Position numbers and translations under genes: made by a program
Source of the DNA: Theobroma cacao
Lineage: Eukaryota > Streptophyta > Magnoliopsida > Malvales > Malvaceae
Length of the DNA stretch: 64,000 nt
Reading direction: 5' to 3'
Assembly: GCF_000208745.1 (NCBI RefSeq)
Contig: NC_030857.1
Span: 8,985,159 to 9,049,158, forward strand
Notes under the pieces: generated by a model
The model's database searches: none
Seen by the model: the letters and a program-made list of their open reading frames with translations, nothing else
What the model was told of the DNA's origin: nothing
Part shown: in pieces, positions 10,780-22,894 of the stretch
Numbering within the stretch: position 1 is the first letter of the stretch
Layout: each line of letters begins with the position of its first letter

Positions 10780-12882
10780 TTGGAAAATCATTCTTCATTT
10801 AAGGGTTTTGTGAAAATATCAGACAATTGATGCACAATATCAACAAATTCAATCTTAATGTCTCTTCTAAGCACATGATTTTTAATAAAGTGATGTCGAA
10901 TTTCAATGTGTTTGGTTCTAGATTACTGAACTAGATTTTTAAAGATGTTCATAGCACTTGTGTTATCACAAAATATGTATATATAATGCATGATTACTCC
11001 AAAATCCTTTAACTGTTGTCTAATCCATGTAATTTGCGCACAACAACTTCCTAAGGATATGTATTCAGTTTCAACTGTTTATAGTGCAACAAAGTTTTGC
11101 TTTTTACATGACTAAGATACAAACATATTTCCAAGGAATTGACAAGTGCTATTAGTGTTTTTTCCTATTTGTTTTACTTCTCGCAAAATCAACATCAGAG
11201 TATCCAATGAGATTAAAATATGATTATCTTGGATACCATAATCCTAAACTTTGTGTGTCCAAGAAGTACCTAAAGATTCTTTTCATAGCAGCCAAATGTG
11301 ATTCCTTGGGATGTGATTGAAATCATGCATACAAGCATACACTGAACAGTATGTCAAGTCTATTGGTAGTTAAGTAGAGTAAAGAGTTGATCATACCTCT
11401 ATGGAGCTTTTGATCAACACTTTTTCCTTTCTCATCTTTATCAAGCTTGATGGAGGGACTCATTGGTGTGCCAATTGACTTCAGCTTCATCGCATCAAAC
11501 TTTTTTAAGATTTCTTTTGTGTATCTTTCTTGAGTGATGAAGATGTCATCTTCACCTTATTTGATTTGAAGACCAAGAAAAATTTTTAGTTCACTTATCA
11601 TGCTCATTTCAAGCTCACATTGCATTTCTTTAGCAAAGTTCTTACACAAAACTTCATCAGTAGCACCAAATACAATATCATCCTCATAAATTTGAACTAT
11701 GATTAAATCATTCAAGCATTTCTTCATAAATAGGATTGTATCAATATTTCCTCTAATGTAACCTTTTTCAACCATAAATTTTGGAAGTCTTTCATACCAA
11801 GCTCTTGGAGCTTGTTTTAGTCCATATAAGGCCTTATGTAATTTATAAACATAATTAGGCTTTTCAAAATCTTCAAAACCAAGGAGTTGTTTGATATAAA
11901 CTTTTTCTTGAATGAAGTCATTTAAAAATGCACTGTTCACATCCATTTGAAATACTTTGAAATTCGTGAAACATGCAAATGTAAGTAATAATCTTATGGC
12001 CTTTAACTTGGCAATAAGAGTAAAGGTTTCATTATAATCAATATCTTTTTTCTGATTATATCATTGAGCAATTAGCCTAGCTTTGTTTCTTATTACATTA
12101 CCTTGTTTATCTACCTTATTTCTAAACACCAATTTGTACCAATAATTGGGTGATTGGATGGTCATAGGATCAATGTCCAGACTCTATTTTTTTCAAATGT
12201 CAAGCTTTTCTTGCATTGCCAACATCCAGATTTCTTCTTTTTTTGCTTCTTTGAAATTTTTAAGCTCAACTTGAGAAATGAAGGCCAAGTACTCACATGT
12301 TTCTTTAACTCTTCTTCTTGTCCTAACTCCTTTTGAAAGATCACCAATGATTTGCTCTTGTGGGTGGTCTTGACATATTTCCAACTTTTTGGAATATCAT
12401 TGGGTTGGTTTTCAATTCTTTGCAGATCTTCTAAAGGTGGAACTTTTGCTTCTCTTTCATATGAGTTTTCTTCACTATTTTTCTTATTCTCCAAGATCAT
12501 TTCTTCCATTTGTTTTTCAATGTCTTTTGCATCATCATCATTAGCAATTGCTTGCTTTTGCACAGTATTAGTTTCATCAAAAACTACATGAATAGATTTT
12601 TCAATTATTAAAGTTTTTTTGTTAAAAATTTTATATGCTTTTGAACTTAATGCATATCTTAGAAAGATTGCCTCATCACTTTTAGCATCAAAATTTTCAA
12701 GAGTGTGTTTTTCATTATTTAAAACAAACATTTGCTACCAAAACTTCTAAAATGAGAAATATTTGGTTTTCTACCTTTGTATAATTCATAAGGAGTTTTG
12801 GATATAATAGCCCTTATTGAAACTTTGCTGAGAATGTAGGCTGCTGTATTGACAACTTCTATCTAAAAATAATTTGTGCATA
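10780..12882 (-). pseudogene. copia pol remnant: integrase C-terminus, reverse transcriptase, RNase H
   Basis: Reading down the minus strand, 12882-12162 holds the integrase C-terminal region (K-T-P-Y-E-L ... H-F-R-S-F-G-S-K-C-F). The block at 11946-11557 is the RT core: D-V-N-S-A-F-L-N, then A-L-Y-G-L-K-Q-A-P-R-A-W, then the active site. The active site reads Y-E-D-D (11677-11688) instead of the usual Y-V-D-D. RNase H lies at about 11090-10780, with D-N-T-S-A-M and R-T-K-H-I-E-I-R-H-H-F. Stops and frame shifts separate the blocks, so it is non-functional. Confidence 0.85.
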
Positions 12883-13688
12883 TTTGGCCTAGCTTTTTTT
12901 TAGTTTATTTACCTCTTAAAAGCAAAAATCAGGCCAAACAAAATATTTTGAGAAGCTCTTAAAAAAAATAGTTTTTTTTTAAGAACAAAATTTTTAAAAA
13001 AAGATCTTCAAAAAAAGCTCCAGGGATGAGCTTTTTCTTCTCTTTTTTTAAAAATACATTAAATTTCAGAAAATATCTCTCTCTATTAATCTCCATCACC
13101 TCTCATTCTACAAATTACCATTCTTCAACGTAAATCAGATTTCCCTCTTCTCTATCTCTCTCTATAAAAACTAATAAAAAAACAAAAGACCCAACAACAG
13201 AATATCAAAATCTAAAATTTTTTTGTTCTTACAAAGATTAAGAGAAAAAAAAAATCTAAAATTCAAAATTGCATTTAAATACTATTTAAAGATTTTCTTT
13301 CTTTTTCATCAAAAAGGATTTTAATATTAAATACATTGTTTCCTCTTTTCTTTTCTTTTTTGGAAATTGAAGCATCATGGTTCGATTGTTTGTTAGATCA
13401 ACAAAAATCTAATACTATTACTACTATACAAGTTTAAAAATTATTTTTTTATTGATTTCTTTGATTTTAACATCTGAAATTATATACAAACTTGAAGCAT
13501 TACATTGTAGCTTATTAGGTGATTGAAGATGGCATGAATACCTTTTATGATAATTTTAATCAAAATTAGAGTTTATATAATTTATTTTGTTAAACAGTTT
13601 ACCAAACAGTTTTAGCTTAATTCTAAAAGCTATTATTTTTCATAAGAGCTTAATAATAACTTTTAAGTTAAAAAAAAACTAGGCCAAA
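12883..13688. mobile_element. hAT-like non-autonomous TIR element inside pol
   Basis: The ends are a perfect 10-bp inverted repeat, TTTGGCCTAG at 12883 and CTAGGCCAAA ending at 13688. They continue as poly-T/poly-A and GAAGCTCTTA / TAAGAGCTT inner repeats. The insert splits the integrase: the conserved L-P-K-S at about 13695 is cut off from V-N-T-A-A-Y near 12850. No matching target duplication was found, so the hAT label rests only on end sequence and size. No coding capacity. Confidence 0.65.
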
Positions 13689-14640
13689 CAGGCTCTTTGG
13701 TAAATTATTTTCACAAAGCATGGTTCGAGCCATTTCCTTTAAAGTTTAATTCCTTTTCTTAACAAGTCCATTTTGTTGATGTGTCCTAGGTGCTGAGAAG
13801 TTGTGATCAAAGCCATTTTCATTATAAAAATTTTCAAATTCGTTTCCTTCAAACTCACTACCATGATCACTTTTAATGCTGACAATGAGGAGTCTTTTTT
13901 CATTTTAAACTCTTTTACAGTGACGTGCATCATTTTTGTAAGCAAGGAAGTAGACTCAAATATATTTAGAATAGTCATTGACTATAATAAAACCATACGA
14001 TTTACCTTTTAAACTTGTTATGTTAATTGGACCAAATAGGTCTATATGTAACATTTCAAGAGGTCTAGAGATTGAGATGATCTGTTTAGTTTTGAATGAT
14101 GCTCTAACTTGTTTTTCAAGTTGGCATACATCATAAATTTGATTATTTTCAAATTTAATTTTAAGAAGTCCAATAACTAGATTTTTTCTCATCAATTTTG
14201 AAATGGTATGCATGTTTGTATGTCTAAGTCTTCGATGGCATAACCAGCAGTCATTCTCATCATTTACCATGAGACATGTCTCACAATCTAGTTCAAGATC
14301 TTCAAGAAAAACAACTTACATATTTTTTATTCTTTTTCCTATAAATGCAATTTTGTTGGTGCTAATATCTATAACTTCACATTTAAGTGAATCAAAGCAT
14401 ACTTTAAAGCCTTTGTCACACAATTGACTAATACTTAATAGATTATGCTTTAAGCCTTTAACAAACAGAACATGAAAAATTTGAGCATGATAATTTTTAC
14501 CAATGGTTCCTATTCCATGAATTCTACTTTTTGAATCATCACCGAATGATACTGTACCACCTTTTTTCTTATCCAATTGAGTAAACAGCATTTCATTTCC
14601 TGATATATGCCTTGAGCAACCATTGTCCATGTACCATGTT
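13689..14640 (-). pseudogene. copia protease and integrase N-terminal/core remnant
   Basis: On the minus strand from 14640: a protease-type start (M-D-N-G-C-S-R-H-I-S-G at about 14630) is followed by a G-I-G-T-I-G segment. Next is the zinc-binding integrase N-terminus (H-R-R-L-R-H-T-N, then C-Q-L-E-K-Q near 14230-14110), and then the catalytic core (S-D-H-G-S-E-F-E near 13865, H-Q-Q-N-G near 13770). The frame shifts at least twice. The remaining integrase lies beyond the TIR element at 12883-13688. Confidence 0.8.
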
Positions 14641-14699
14641 TGCTTTTGCTTTAGTTGAGCTTTTAAACATCTGTCTTCTTGGTTTAGCTCAATTTACAA

Positions 14700-16345
14700 A
14701 ACAAGGTTTTAGTCTTTCTTAATAGGTACACATATCTTGATGGGTTCTTGAAAGTTAGTTGATACATGAAAGCCTTTTGGTACCCAAATCAGTTTTGTTC
14801 TTTGAGTGGTTTTTCTTTTATGACATTTATAAGAAAGATGACTTGTTTTGCCACACATATAACATTTTGATGAGAAACCATGAGAATTTCTTTTAAAGGT
14901 TGTATTTCTTCTTAAGGTTTCTCTTATTATGACTTTAAGAGCAATGTTTTCATCAATTGCCTTTTGCAATGCCTCATTTCTGTTTTCAAGTTCCAATTTC
15001 AAAAGTTCAAAGTTTGTTTTTGAATGTTTTATTTTAATTTGAAGAATATTGCTTTGTTTAAAAACAAAGTTGAAATCATATCTTAACTTTTCTAGTTCAT
15101 TCTCAAGTGATATAGTCTTCTTTTTTTCTTTAGACTCATATATTTGAGTGCAAGTTTTTCAAATTCATCATATAAACATTTATATTATTCTTGTAATTCA
15201 TCAATTGAAATATCATAAGTAGTAGAAGATACCTTAGGTTTATCATCTTTGGCCATCAGGCAGAAGTTTGCTCTCTCTTCCATTTTCTCTTCATCAACTT
15301 CTAAACTTGATATATCATTGTCAGACTAGGTTACAGCCATCTTAGCTTTTTTTGATTTTTTGTTTTTCTTATGAGTTTCCTCCTTGAGCAATGGGCATTC
15401 CGATCTGAGGTGTCCAAGTTTCTTGCATTCCAAACATATAATGTTTTATTTTTGTTAGATTCATTTTTGTTTTTGACTTTCCATGAATAACATTGATATC
15501 TTCTATAGCTTTTCTGAGTAAGTCTTCTATCTCTTTGTCCCATAAGTTTTTTGAATCTTTTTGCTACCAGGGCCAGCTCTTCATCATCTTCACATGATAG
15601 ATTCTCTAACTCTTCTCAAGAGTGCTTACTCTCAGAGTAATGCTTTTTTTCCTTTCTTTGGCTTCTTTTTTGTCTTCTTTTTCCTCTTCTTTAAGCTCCA
15701 ACTCATGAGTGAGAAAAGAGCTGCAGATTTCATCAAGAGTGATAGCATTCAAATCCTTAACCTTTTGAATAGCAGTCACTTTGGGCTTCCAATTCTTAGG
15801 TAAGTTTTTGAGAAGTCTTTTGATAAGTTCGTGTTCAGGAATTGGCTTACCTATTTGACTAAGCTTGTGAGTGATGTTAGTGAACCTATCAAACATGCTG
15901 GTGATATCTTCATTTGCTTTCATTTTGAACATTTCCTAGTTGTGGGTTAAGAGAAATATTTTAGACTCTTTAACTTGTGAAGTTTCTTCATGAATAATTT
16001 TAAGTTTGTCCCAAACTTGCTTGGCAGTGATGCGACTTGACACTTTGTTAAATTCAGTGGGAGTCAAGGCACAATGTAGAGTATTTATTGCCTTGTAATT
16101 CGTTTGGACCTTTTTTGTTTCAACTTCAGTCCATTTTGCTCTCAATTTAGGAATTCTTTCAATGGCCAGGACATTAATGGTAGAAGGAATGTAAAGTCCA
16201 TCAGTGATGACATCCGGCATTTCATAATCAATAGCTCTTATGTATATTAATATTCTAGTACTCCAATAAGGTCATTCGATCCATCAAACAGAGGTGGTCT
16301 GTTTGTAGATTATTTTTCAGCAGCAATAGATTTTTGTAAAGCCAT
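14700..16345 (-). pseudogene. copia gag remnant with two CCHC knuckles
   Basis: Starts at the ATG at 16345, directly after the PBS. The UBN2-type capsid domain of copia gag covers 16220-15606 (A-K-Q-V-W-D-K-L, then D-R-F-T-N-I, then L-L-K-N-L-P). A first C-x2-C-x4-H-x4-C knuckle lies at about 15436-15393 and a second at 14864-14823 (C-Y-M-C ... H ... C). Two knuckles widely spaced in one gag are notable. Several stops and frameshifts are present. Confidence 0.8.
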
Positions 16346-16390
16346 TTGGATCTTCTCTAAGGATGTTAAGCCTTAAACAAAGAGGGTATG

Positions 16391-16402
16391 GCTTTGATGC
16401 CA
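16391..16402 (-). other. primer-binding site (initiator-Met tRNA)
   Basis: Minus strand TGGCATCAAAGC, two bases below the 5' LTR edge. It differs at two positions from the standard TGGTATCAGAGC, both explicable as transitions. Confidence 0.8.
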
Positions 16403-16404
16403 CT

Positions 16405-17640
16405 TGTTGGTCCCAAAGAGTGTGCTAGAGGGGGGTGAATAACACTTTTTGAATGTCATTAGAAATTGGTTCATAGTTACGAGCTTGTAAAGGGAGTTGA
16501 TGAGAAGAGTTTGAAGGTTGTTAAAGGAGTAACAAAGAGATGAAGTAGAGTAGACAATGCTCAACAATTTATAGTGGTTCAGTCTCCTTGACCTACATCC
16601 ACTATTTTGATCTTTCGATCAAGGATTTTTAAATTGATTTACTAAAATTGGTGGAATTCTCAAGCTGCCACCAAGCTTTTACAATGGCTTTTCACAACCT
16701 TAGTCATAACCTTTAACAATGATTTTCCACGGGATCAACCAAAATCAAAAACTAACTTTTCTAAGGTTAAGTTAGAACATATAACAACAACTAAGTTATT
16801 CCAAGCTTGATCAACCTCTTAGAGTGCCTCACACACTCTAAGTAATCAAGAAATACAAATATGAAGATGTACCTACGATCACTAAGTTGATCTAAATGGT
16901 ACAAGATGAAGTGTTAATCTCTATTACAAAGATTAGAGTGAAATACAAGAAGTGAAAGGATTTTTGCTATTCTTGGTTCTTTTTTGTTCTTGGTAGCATC
17001 TAATTTTCTTCTTAGTTGTTGGAGATGTCTTTTATACTTGAAAAATCAGCTTTGATGGATGTTGATAGCTTCAGACCATTGGAAATAGTTTAAAATCTTT
17101 TCTAGCCGTTAGTTTGTCTTCAGACATTCAAATTCAAATTTTTGACAGTAAGCTTTTAACTAGCTAGCCATACTTCTTAGTTAGTTAAGTCTTATATGTC
17201 TCGCAATCTGTTTTACTTTGTTAATCGGTTAAGAAAGATTTTAACTGATTAAGAGCTTATTGTTTTTGGAGTAGCCAACTTCACTAACTTTTCTTTGTTT
17301 GATTGATTCTTCTCTTAGCTTGGTAATGTTGATCTTCCTTTACTCTTAAATAGCCATGGGATATATTGGTCACTAAGACTTCTTAAATTATATTTCACAA
17401 ATTTGATTCCTTTCTTTTTAGATCTTCACTTTTGGATTTTAACTGACTAACTCTCTTGTTTAATCGACTAAGAGGCTTCTGTAACTCATTTTGTGATCTC
17501 TTATTTTGATGAGTTTTGATATTTGCTTTCAAGTGATTATTTTATTAAGTGATATACATTTTGATCCTGCACACTCAAGTAGTATAGTTAAATATTAATA
17601 AAAGGGAATATTATGTTATTATCAAAAACTCCTCGAGTCA
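16405..17640 (-). repeat. 5' LTR of the Sirevirus-like element
   Basis: 1236 bp, plus strand TGTTGGTCCC to CTCGAGTCA. Direct repeat of 6534-7777. Its lower edge abuts the PBS, which fixes the element on the minus strand. Confidence 0.9.
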
Positions 17641-18571
17641 ATAAGCAATGCCACGTGGCACTCATATGATGATGTGGTAATATTGTGTGGCATTGACATG
17701 TTGACGTGTTGGTGCCACGTGGCAGATCAAAAAATTTTCAAAAAAATTTGTGTCACGTCATAAAGATTAAATTGAATAAAAATATATAGTATATAGACTA
17801 AATTGAATAAAATTGAGATGTTGAGGGATGAAATTGAAAACTAAGTCAAATAAATTTTAAATTTTTATACTATTATAAATAAAAAAAGAATTTATTTAGT
17901 TTTTTATATTAATTTATTTCAATATTATGCAAGTTATTCATCTAAATTTGACTTTAAGTATGAAATTTTTGTAAAATTCTTTTTTATAGAAGGAGAATTC
18001 AAATTTAATTTTTGCAAAGAAGATATATTAATTGACATATGCTAGAATTAAAAAATTAAAAATATATATTTTTTAACACCATAAATCTTTTACATTTAAA
18101 TATTTAGTTTATTAATAAGAATATTTATTATCTACTTAAATATTTGTATGTTTCAAATATTTTTTTAATTTAGTCTCTCAACATTTTAATTTTGTTCAAT
18201 TTAATCCTTATAAAGTGACAAATTTTTTTAAAAAATTTTTTTGATTTGTCACGTGGTACTAACACGTAAACATGTTAGTGTTATGTCATCATATTTTTAT
18301 TATGTGACACTGTCACGTCATCATATCTATGTCACGTGGCATGCCACATCATCATATTAGTATTACGTCATTAAAATGTGTCACGTAAAAGCAACGTCAA
18401 CGTTGACATCATCTCGTTTAACAATAAAATTAGATGTCATTAGATAGAGATATTAAATTAAAGTAATTTCAAAAATAAAAAAATTAAATTACTTCAATTT
18501 TAAATACAAAAATTAAATTAAATAAAATATATAAGTATAAAAATTTGATGGATATATGATTACTAGAAAAT

Positions 18572-19723
18572 TGATAGTATCGTACATTTTATCAAAAAAT
18601 AATTTTATTGAAGTGAAGTGAAATGAAAATATCCCAAATATTGATAGAAATTGAAAGAAGAAAATCTTTGAAGTGATTGTGGGCAATGGGTAATAGTTTG
18701 GGCAATTGTAATGAACAATTAAACTAGTACAAGTAGATGTATTGAAGATAAGATTTTAGTCAAAGTCATCATCTAAATAATGAACGGATATCAGCTTTTT
18801 CAGTAACAGGTGCTGCCGCTCCTGCCACTGCCAATGTGCCGGCTGTGCATTACTATACTAGGAATAAGACTGAGCGCATTTTAATTGTGTTAAAGGAAGA
18901 GAGGAACATCTACACCCACACTGGGCTTGTTTTACTTTTATTTATTTTAATATTTTTTTGATATAGCTCCGGATCTTATCTCTATATTCCCACTTTGTGT
19001 GAGAGATATGAGAGGTATCTTCATCATGACAAATCCTGCAGCCTGTAGGCACCCCCACCAAGCAAAGTGACATAAAATTAATGTTATCAAAAGCTGAATG
19101 TGGGCCTCCTCTCAACGCTCAACTCAATCAAATCCTTTCTTTCAATTTATATTTGGCTTTAGGGTTGTGTTTAAATGTCTACTAGAGAATGCATTGCATG
19201 CAGAGTTTCTAGCAAATTAAATTATAGTCTTGTCAACTTGGATGATAGTAGGAATTCATATCTTGTGAAAGGGTACTTCAAACTAACCATAGCTATATTA
19301 CAGTGGAGATGCTTCATCATAAAAAGCGAACAAGGAGGAGAATGAGTAATTTGATCCACCACCTTGCATAGTCATAGATGATAAGTGAAGAAACCATGAG
19401 CAAAGAGCAAGGTAAACAAGTGTGAAAAACAAGCTAAAAACGAAAACCATAATAGAGAATGGCAAACCCACTGATAAAGTGGAGCTCCATGGCCTTAATT
19501 TTCAACTTGATTAAGAACACAGGTTGAAGTAGGAAATTAATCAAAAGTTTGAGGGTTGATTTTACAAAACCAATCATTTAATTTATCCTTTAAGTAATAG
19601 ACTACTTCAGCATTTCTTTTGAACTTGGTATTGATGCCTAGACTAATTAGAAGATGAGAGACAAGTCCCGACCTCCTTTGTTAGTGGACAGTCATGGGCT
19701 TGTTCCATCACTAGAAAAGGGAG
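18572..19723. other. intergenic DNA upstream of the RING-H2 gene
   Basis: No recognisable gene. The stretch becomes less AT-rich towards 19900 and probably holds the promoter of the RING-H2 gene. Confidence 0.5.
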
Positions 19724-19731
19724 TATAAATA
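19724..19731 (+). promoter_or_regulatory. TATA box of the RING-H2 gene
   Basis: TATAAATA, 173 bp upstream of the ATG at 19904, followed by a C/T-rich leader (19790-19865) typical of plant 5' UTRs. Confidence 0.6.
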
Positions 19732-19903
19732 CCATCATTTTATATTTGATCTTAAAACCTCTTTTTACTTGATATTTCTCTTTGCCCTTTGTATCATATG
19801 CTCCCTGTCCCTCCTTTCCTCTTATACCTGCATATATACCTGGCCACTTCTCCCTCTCTCTAATTTGGCATCCATTGCATTAGAATTTTGAGGACTGGTG
19901 GTG

Positions 19904-22894
19904 ATGGGTCTGCCTCATACTCCATCTCCAACTCCTCCTCACCTCTATCCTCAAGCACTTCAACTTAAACTCTACCAGGCATTCATATTCTCAATCCCTA
20001 TCCTCTTCTCAGTCATTCTCTTTCTCTTGTTTTACTTGTTTTACCTCAAGAGAAGAGCTTCCACTCCCTCATACCCTCGCCCACTGATTCCAACCACTTT
20101 TAACCAGGCTACTCCATATCTCCCCTCAGTAAGTCTCCTCTCCTATTCTAATGACTACTCCATGCTTGAAATTGAAACTTAAATAATAGCTTGTTGTTGC
20201 ATAACCTGCATCTGATAATCTGTTCGCTTGGCATCATATGTATTGACCGCAGCCATGTCAACTGAGTTTGAAAAAGGAGCTGACAGACAAGCTGCCAACA
20301 GTCTTATTTGATGAAGAATTAAGTACAAGGGATTCCAAGTAAGTTCTCAATTGGAACTCTATAACTAGCTACTACTCCAAACAACTTTTTAACAATTTTA
20401 TCATTTATTGTGCAATCACTGTGGTCTACAAGCAATTCATCCTGCCCTGCACCATGCCAATTTGAGCAGAGGTGCTAAAATCTCATTCAACTTGAAAATC
20501 TGTTTAAATTGATTCCAAATTTGATTGAAGAAAGTCCAAACCTCGAAATATAAAGAGATCGATCTGATTCGAACTCAACTCGAATTTGCAACTCGAAAAC
20601 ATCTAAATTGTAATTAAATTATTTTTTAAAATAAGTAAATGAATAAATGATAAACTCTTTTAATTTTAAAAATAATATTGTTTATAATTAATAAATAATT
20701 GTATAAATAATATATTTTCAACCTTTTTTAATGTTGAATATTTAAATTTTAAATTTCAATTCATGTTATGCAGATTAATTGATCAATTAAAGTAATCATG
20801 TTAAGCCAATATACCTTTATTCTTCATTACTTCCAAATTGAAAAAATGGTCAATGTTAAAATTAGAACAATATTATATAGATTAGTTTTAAATATCATGA
20901 TTTTGGAGTCTTAAAATTTCCGGTATTAATGTTAGGGTAATTCATTGACCTGTTAAATGATATATTTTTATAAGCGATAATTAGTATTCTTTATAGTCTT
21001 AGTGATGTAAGAAGAAATTATTGGAAAGTTGAAATATTATTAAAAAGTTATAATGACTAAAAGGATAAAATAAAAGACACCCTAAAATATTGATACTGTG
21101 TGTATAGTATACATAAAGGTCAAATTCTGCAATTTGTAATTACATTCTAATAAAGATGTGGATTTAGTCTTTACATAATAATTTGTAAGGATTAAATTTT
21201 ATTTTATTTTTTCAATTTGTTAATTTCAATAAAAAACCTAACACTATTAAAATTTCATTATTAAAATTTGTGGATACGATATTTTGATTAAATTAATATG
21301 ATATTAATTGAGATTACGTGATATTTTTCTATTGATGTGGTATTAAGTATGTGTGGAAATGATATTTGTCGTGCTAATGTAGTATTGGTTGGATAAACAT
21401 TGAATTAATGATGATGTGGCACTTGTTGATGTGACGAGAAAATTGATGTGATATTTGTTGACATAACTAGCAATAGACAAAACACTCAAATTAAGGATCC
21501 CAAAACTCCCTAATATTAAATTAATCTAGATTATGCAAATTTAAGGGAGAGAGAAGAAAAATTTAACAATTGAATTGGACTAAGAAGAATCGAGAATTAA
21601 AGACAAGGAAAAGACTGAAAGAGGAAGAATCAAAGAGTGAGAATGGGGAATCAAAGAGTGATAGTTAGCGTCACATTAATAAGAAAATTTCATTATCATT
21701 TCAATCAATGTTATGTCAATTTGGTAAAAACATCATATCAATATACTTAATAGTATTAGAGTTTGAACCAAAATTAACAAATTAAAAAAAATATAAAAAA
21801 TTAAATTCACTTTTTTTTATAAAAGTGTAAAGACTAATAGCATATTGATGAAATTTTAGTATTGTTTATATTTATACAAATATTTATAATTTTTAAAATT
21901 TTAAAATTATTATCACATTTTTATTTTTAATTTGTTAAAGTGATGAATAATATTGACTCGACATGTATAAGAAAAAGAATAAAATTATTTATTACATTCG
22001 AATTTATCCAAGTCATATGATGTCAAAATGATTTGCGACTCACTTGAACCCAATAAAAACTGAAATGAATTGGAACCTGAAAACAACCCGAGTCAAAAAA
22101 AGGCAGCAGATTTGGGGTCTCTACTTTTAGGTATTACAGTGTTGTACATGCCATCAGCCCTAAAATTGACCATCAATAAGGTGGAGTAAACACTAAGCAA
22201 AAGCCTTGGATAGAGACATAATTTTGAAACTCCCCTCCCCTCCCCCTTATAATTAAGCCAGCTGCCCCTTCATTATTTTTTTTTCAACATTCACCAGAAT
22301 CTCAATCAAGCCCCCCACTCTTTCCTTTAAAGTGGTCGGTCTGGATGAGATTGCAAGTCACTGGGCCGCAGAATCTCTATTATACTGGTTTTAATTATTT
22401 ATTTTCTCCAATTTTTTAACAAATGAAATTGAACCATTCATATGCCCTGCACTGCATCCCCGATCTTGCTATAACGTTAAGGGTATCAGATCCTGGCATT
22501 ACTTGGATTCCTTTGGAAACACTATCCTTGACTTTCTCAAATGATTGACAGATGTAGCGTTTGCTTGGGTGAATTTGAGATGAAAGAGGAGTTGCTCCAA
22601 GTCCCATCATGCAGACATGTGTTTCATGTTGAATGCATGCATCATTGGCTGCACTCCAACTCAACCTGCCCTCTCTGTAGAGGTTGTGTGTCTGTTATTC
22701 CCGCCACCAAACTACACACTCCAATCCCAGACAGCCTCACCGAGCAGCAGCAGCAGCAGCCGCATCAACAGAATGTGCCACCTCCACAACTACAGCTGCA
22801 TCAAGTAGCCGCTGATACCTCAACGCAGCACCTAGCTGCTTCATCTATTGAAGGATCATCAGTTTCAACCCATATCCAAGTCCATAACTCATGA
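19904..22894 (+). CDS. RING-H2 finger E3 ubiquitin ligase, ATL family (ATL7/58/59-like)
   Basis: Exons 19904-20128, 20253-20338 and 22552-22894 give 654 nt, 217 aa. A Pro-rich N-terminus is followed by one membrane segment (about residues 24-48), preceded by the K-L-Y-Q-A-F-I-F-S signature seen in small ATL proteins. The RING-H2 finger is complete: C105, C108, C124, H126, H129, C132, C143, C146 with the conserved Trp at 136, spacing C-x2-C-x15-C-x-H-x2-H-x2-C-x10-C-x2-C. A Gln/Pro/His-rich tail with a run of five Gln (CAG codons) ends the protein. ATL proteins are membrane-anchored ubiquitin ligases; the substrate is unknown. ATL genes are often intronless, but this small ATL7-type group is split. 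Intron 2 is 2.2 kb and holds a TIR element. Confidence 0.9.
21164..21837. mobile_element. non-autonomous TIR element in intron 2 of the RING-H2 gene
   Basis: TTAGTCTTTAC at 21164-21174 is mirrored by GTAAAGACTAA at 21827-21837. The inverted similarity continues inward for about 100 bp (AATTTGTTAATTT on the left, AAATTAACAAATT on the right). No coding capacity. The outer ends may extend a few tens of bases further. Class II (Mutator-like) origin is inferred. Confidence 0.6.

Larger units (their letters stand above)
6534..17640 (-). mobile_element. Ty1/copia retrotransposon, Sirevirus-like, decayed
   Basis: An 11,107-bp element on the minus strand. Order read 5'-3' on that strand: LTR (17640-16405), initiator-Met PBS, gag with two CCHC knuckles, protease, integrase, RT, RNase H, an extra ORF, LTR (7777-6534). 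Copia order (integrase before RT), LTRs of about 1.24 kb and an extra ORF between RNase H and the 3' LTR fit the Sirevirus lineage. All coding parts carry stops and frameshifts. LTRs run TG...CA on the plus strand. No target duplication abuts these ends, but CAATG is present at 6531-6535 and 17646-17650, so the true ends may be offset by a few bases. It sits inside the left arm of the foldback element. Confidence 0.85.
6297..18563. mobile_element. Mutator-like foldback element, split by a retrotransposon
   Basis: The left arm (6297-6533, continued at 17641 to about 17880) is the inverted complement of about 18165-18563. The arms are roughly 400-480 bp long with a spacer of about 280 bp (17880-18165). 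Ends read GGTTAAAATATCCAC and its approximate complement. TAGAAAAT occurs immediately outside both ends (6289-6296 and 18564-18571), an 8-bp target duplication; long TIRs with 8-9 bp duplications fit non-autonomous Mutator-like elements. Without the nested retrotransposon the element is about 1.16 kb. It has no transposase. The arms are rich in ACGTGGCA/TGATGTGGCA motifs. Confidence 0.75.
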
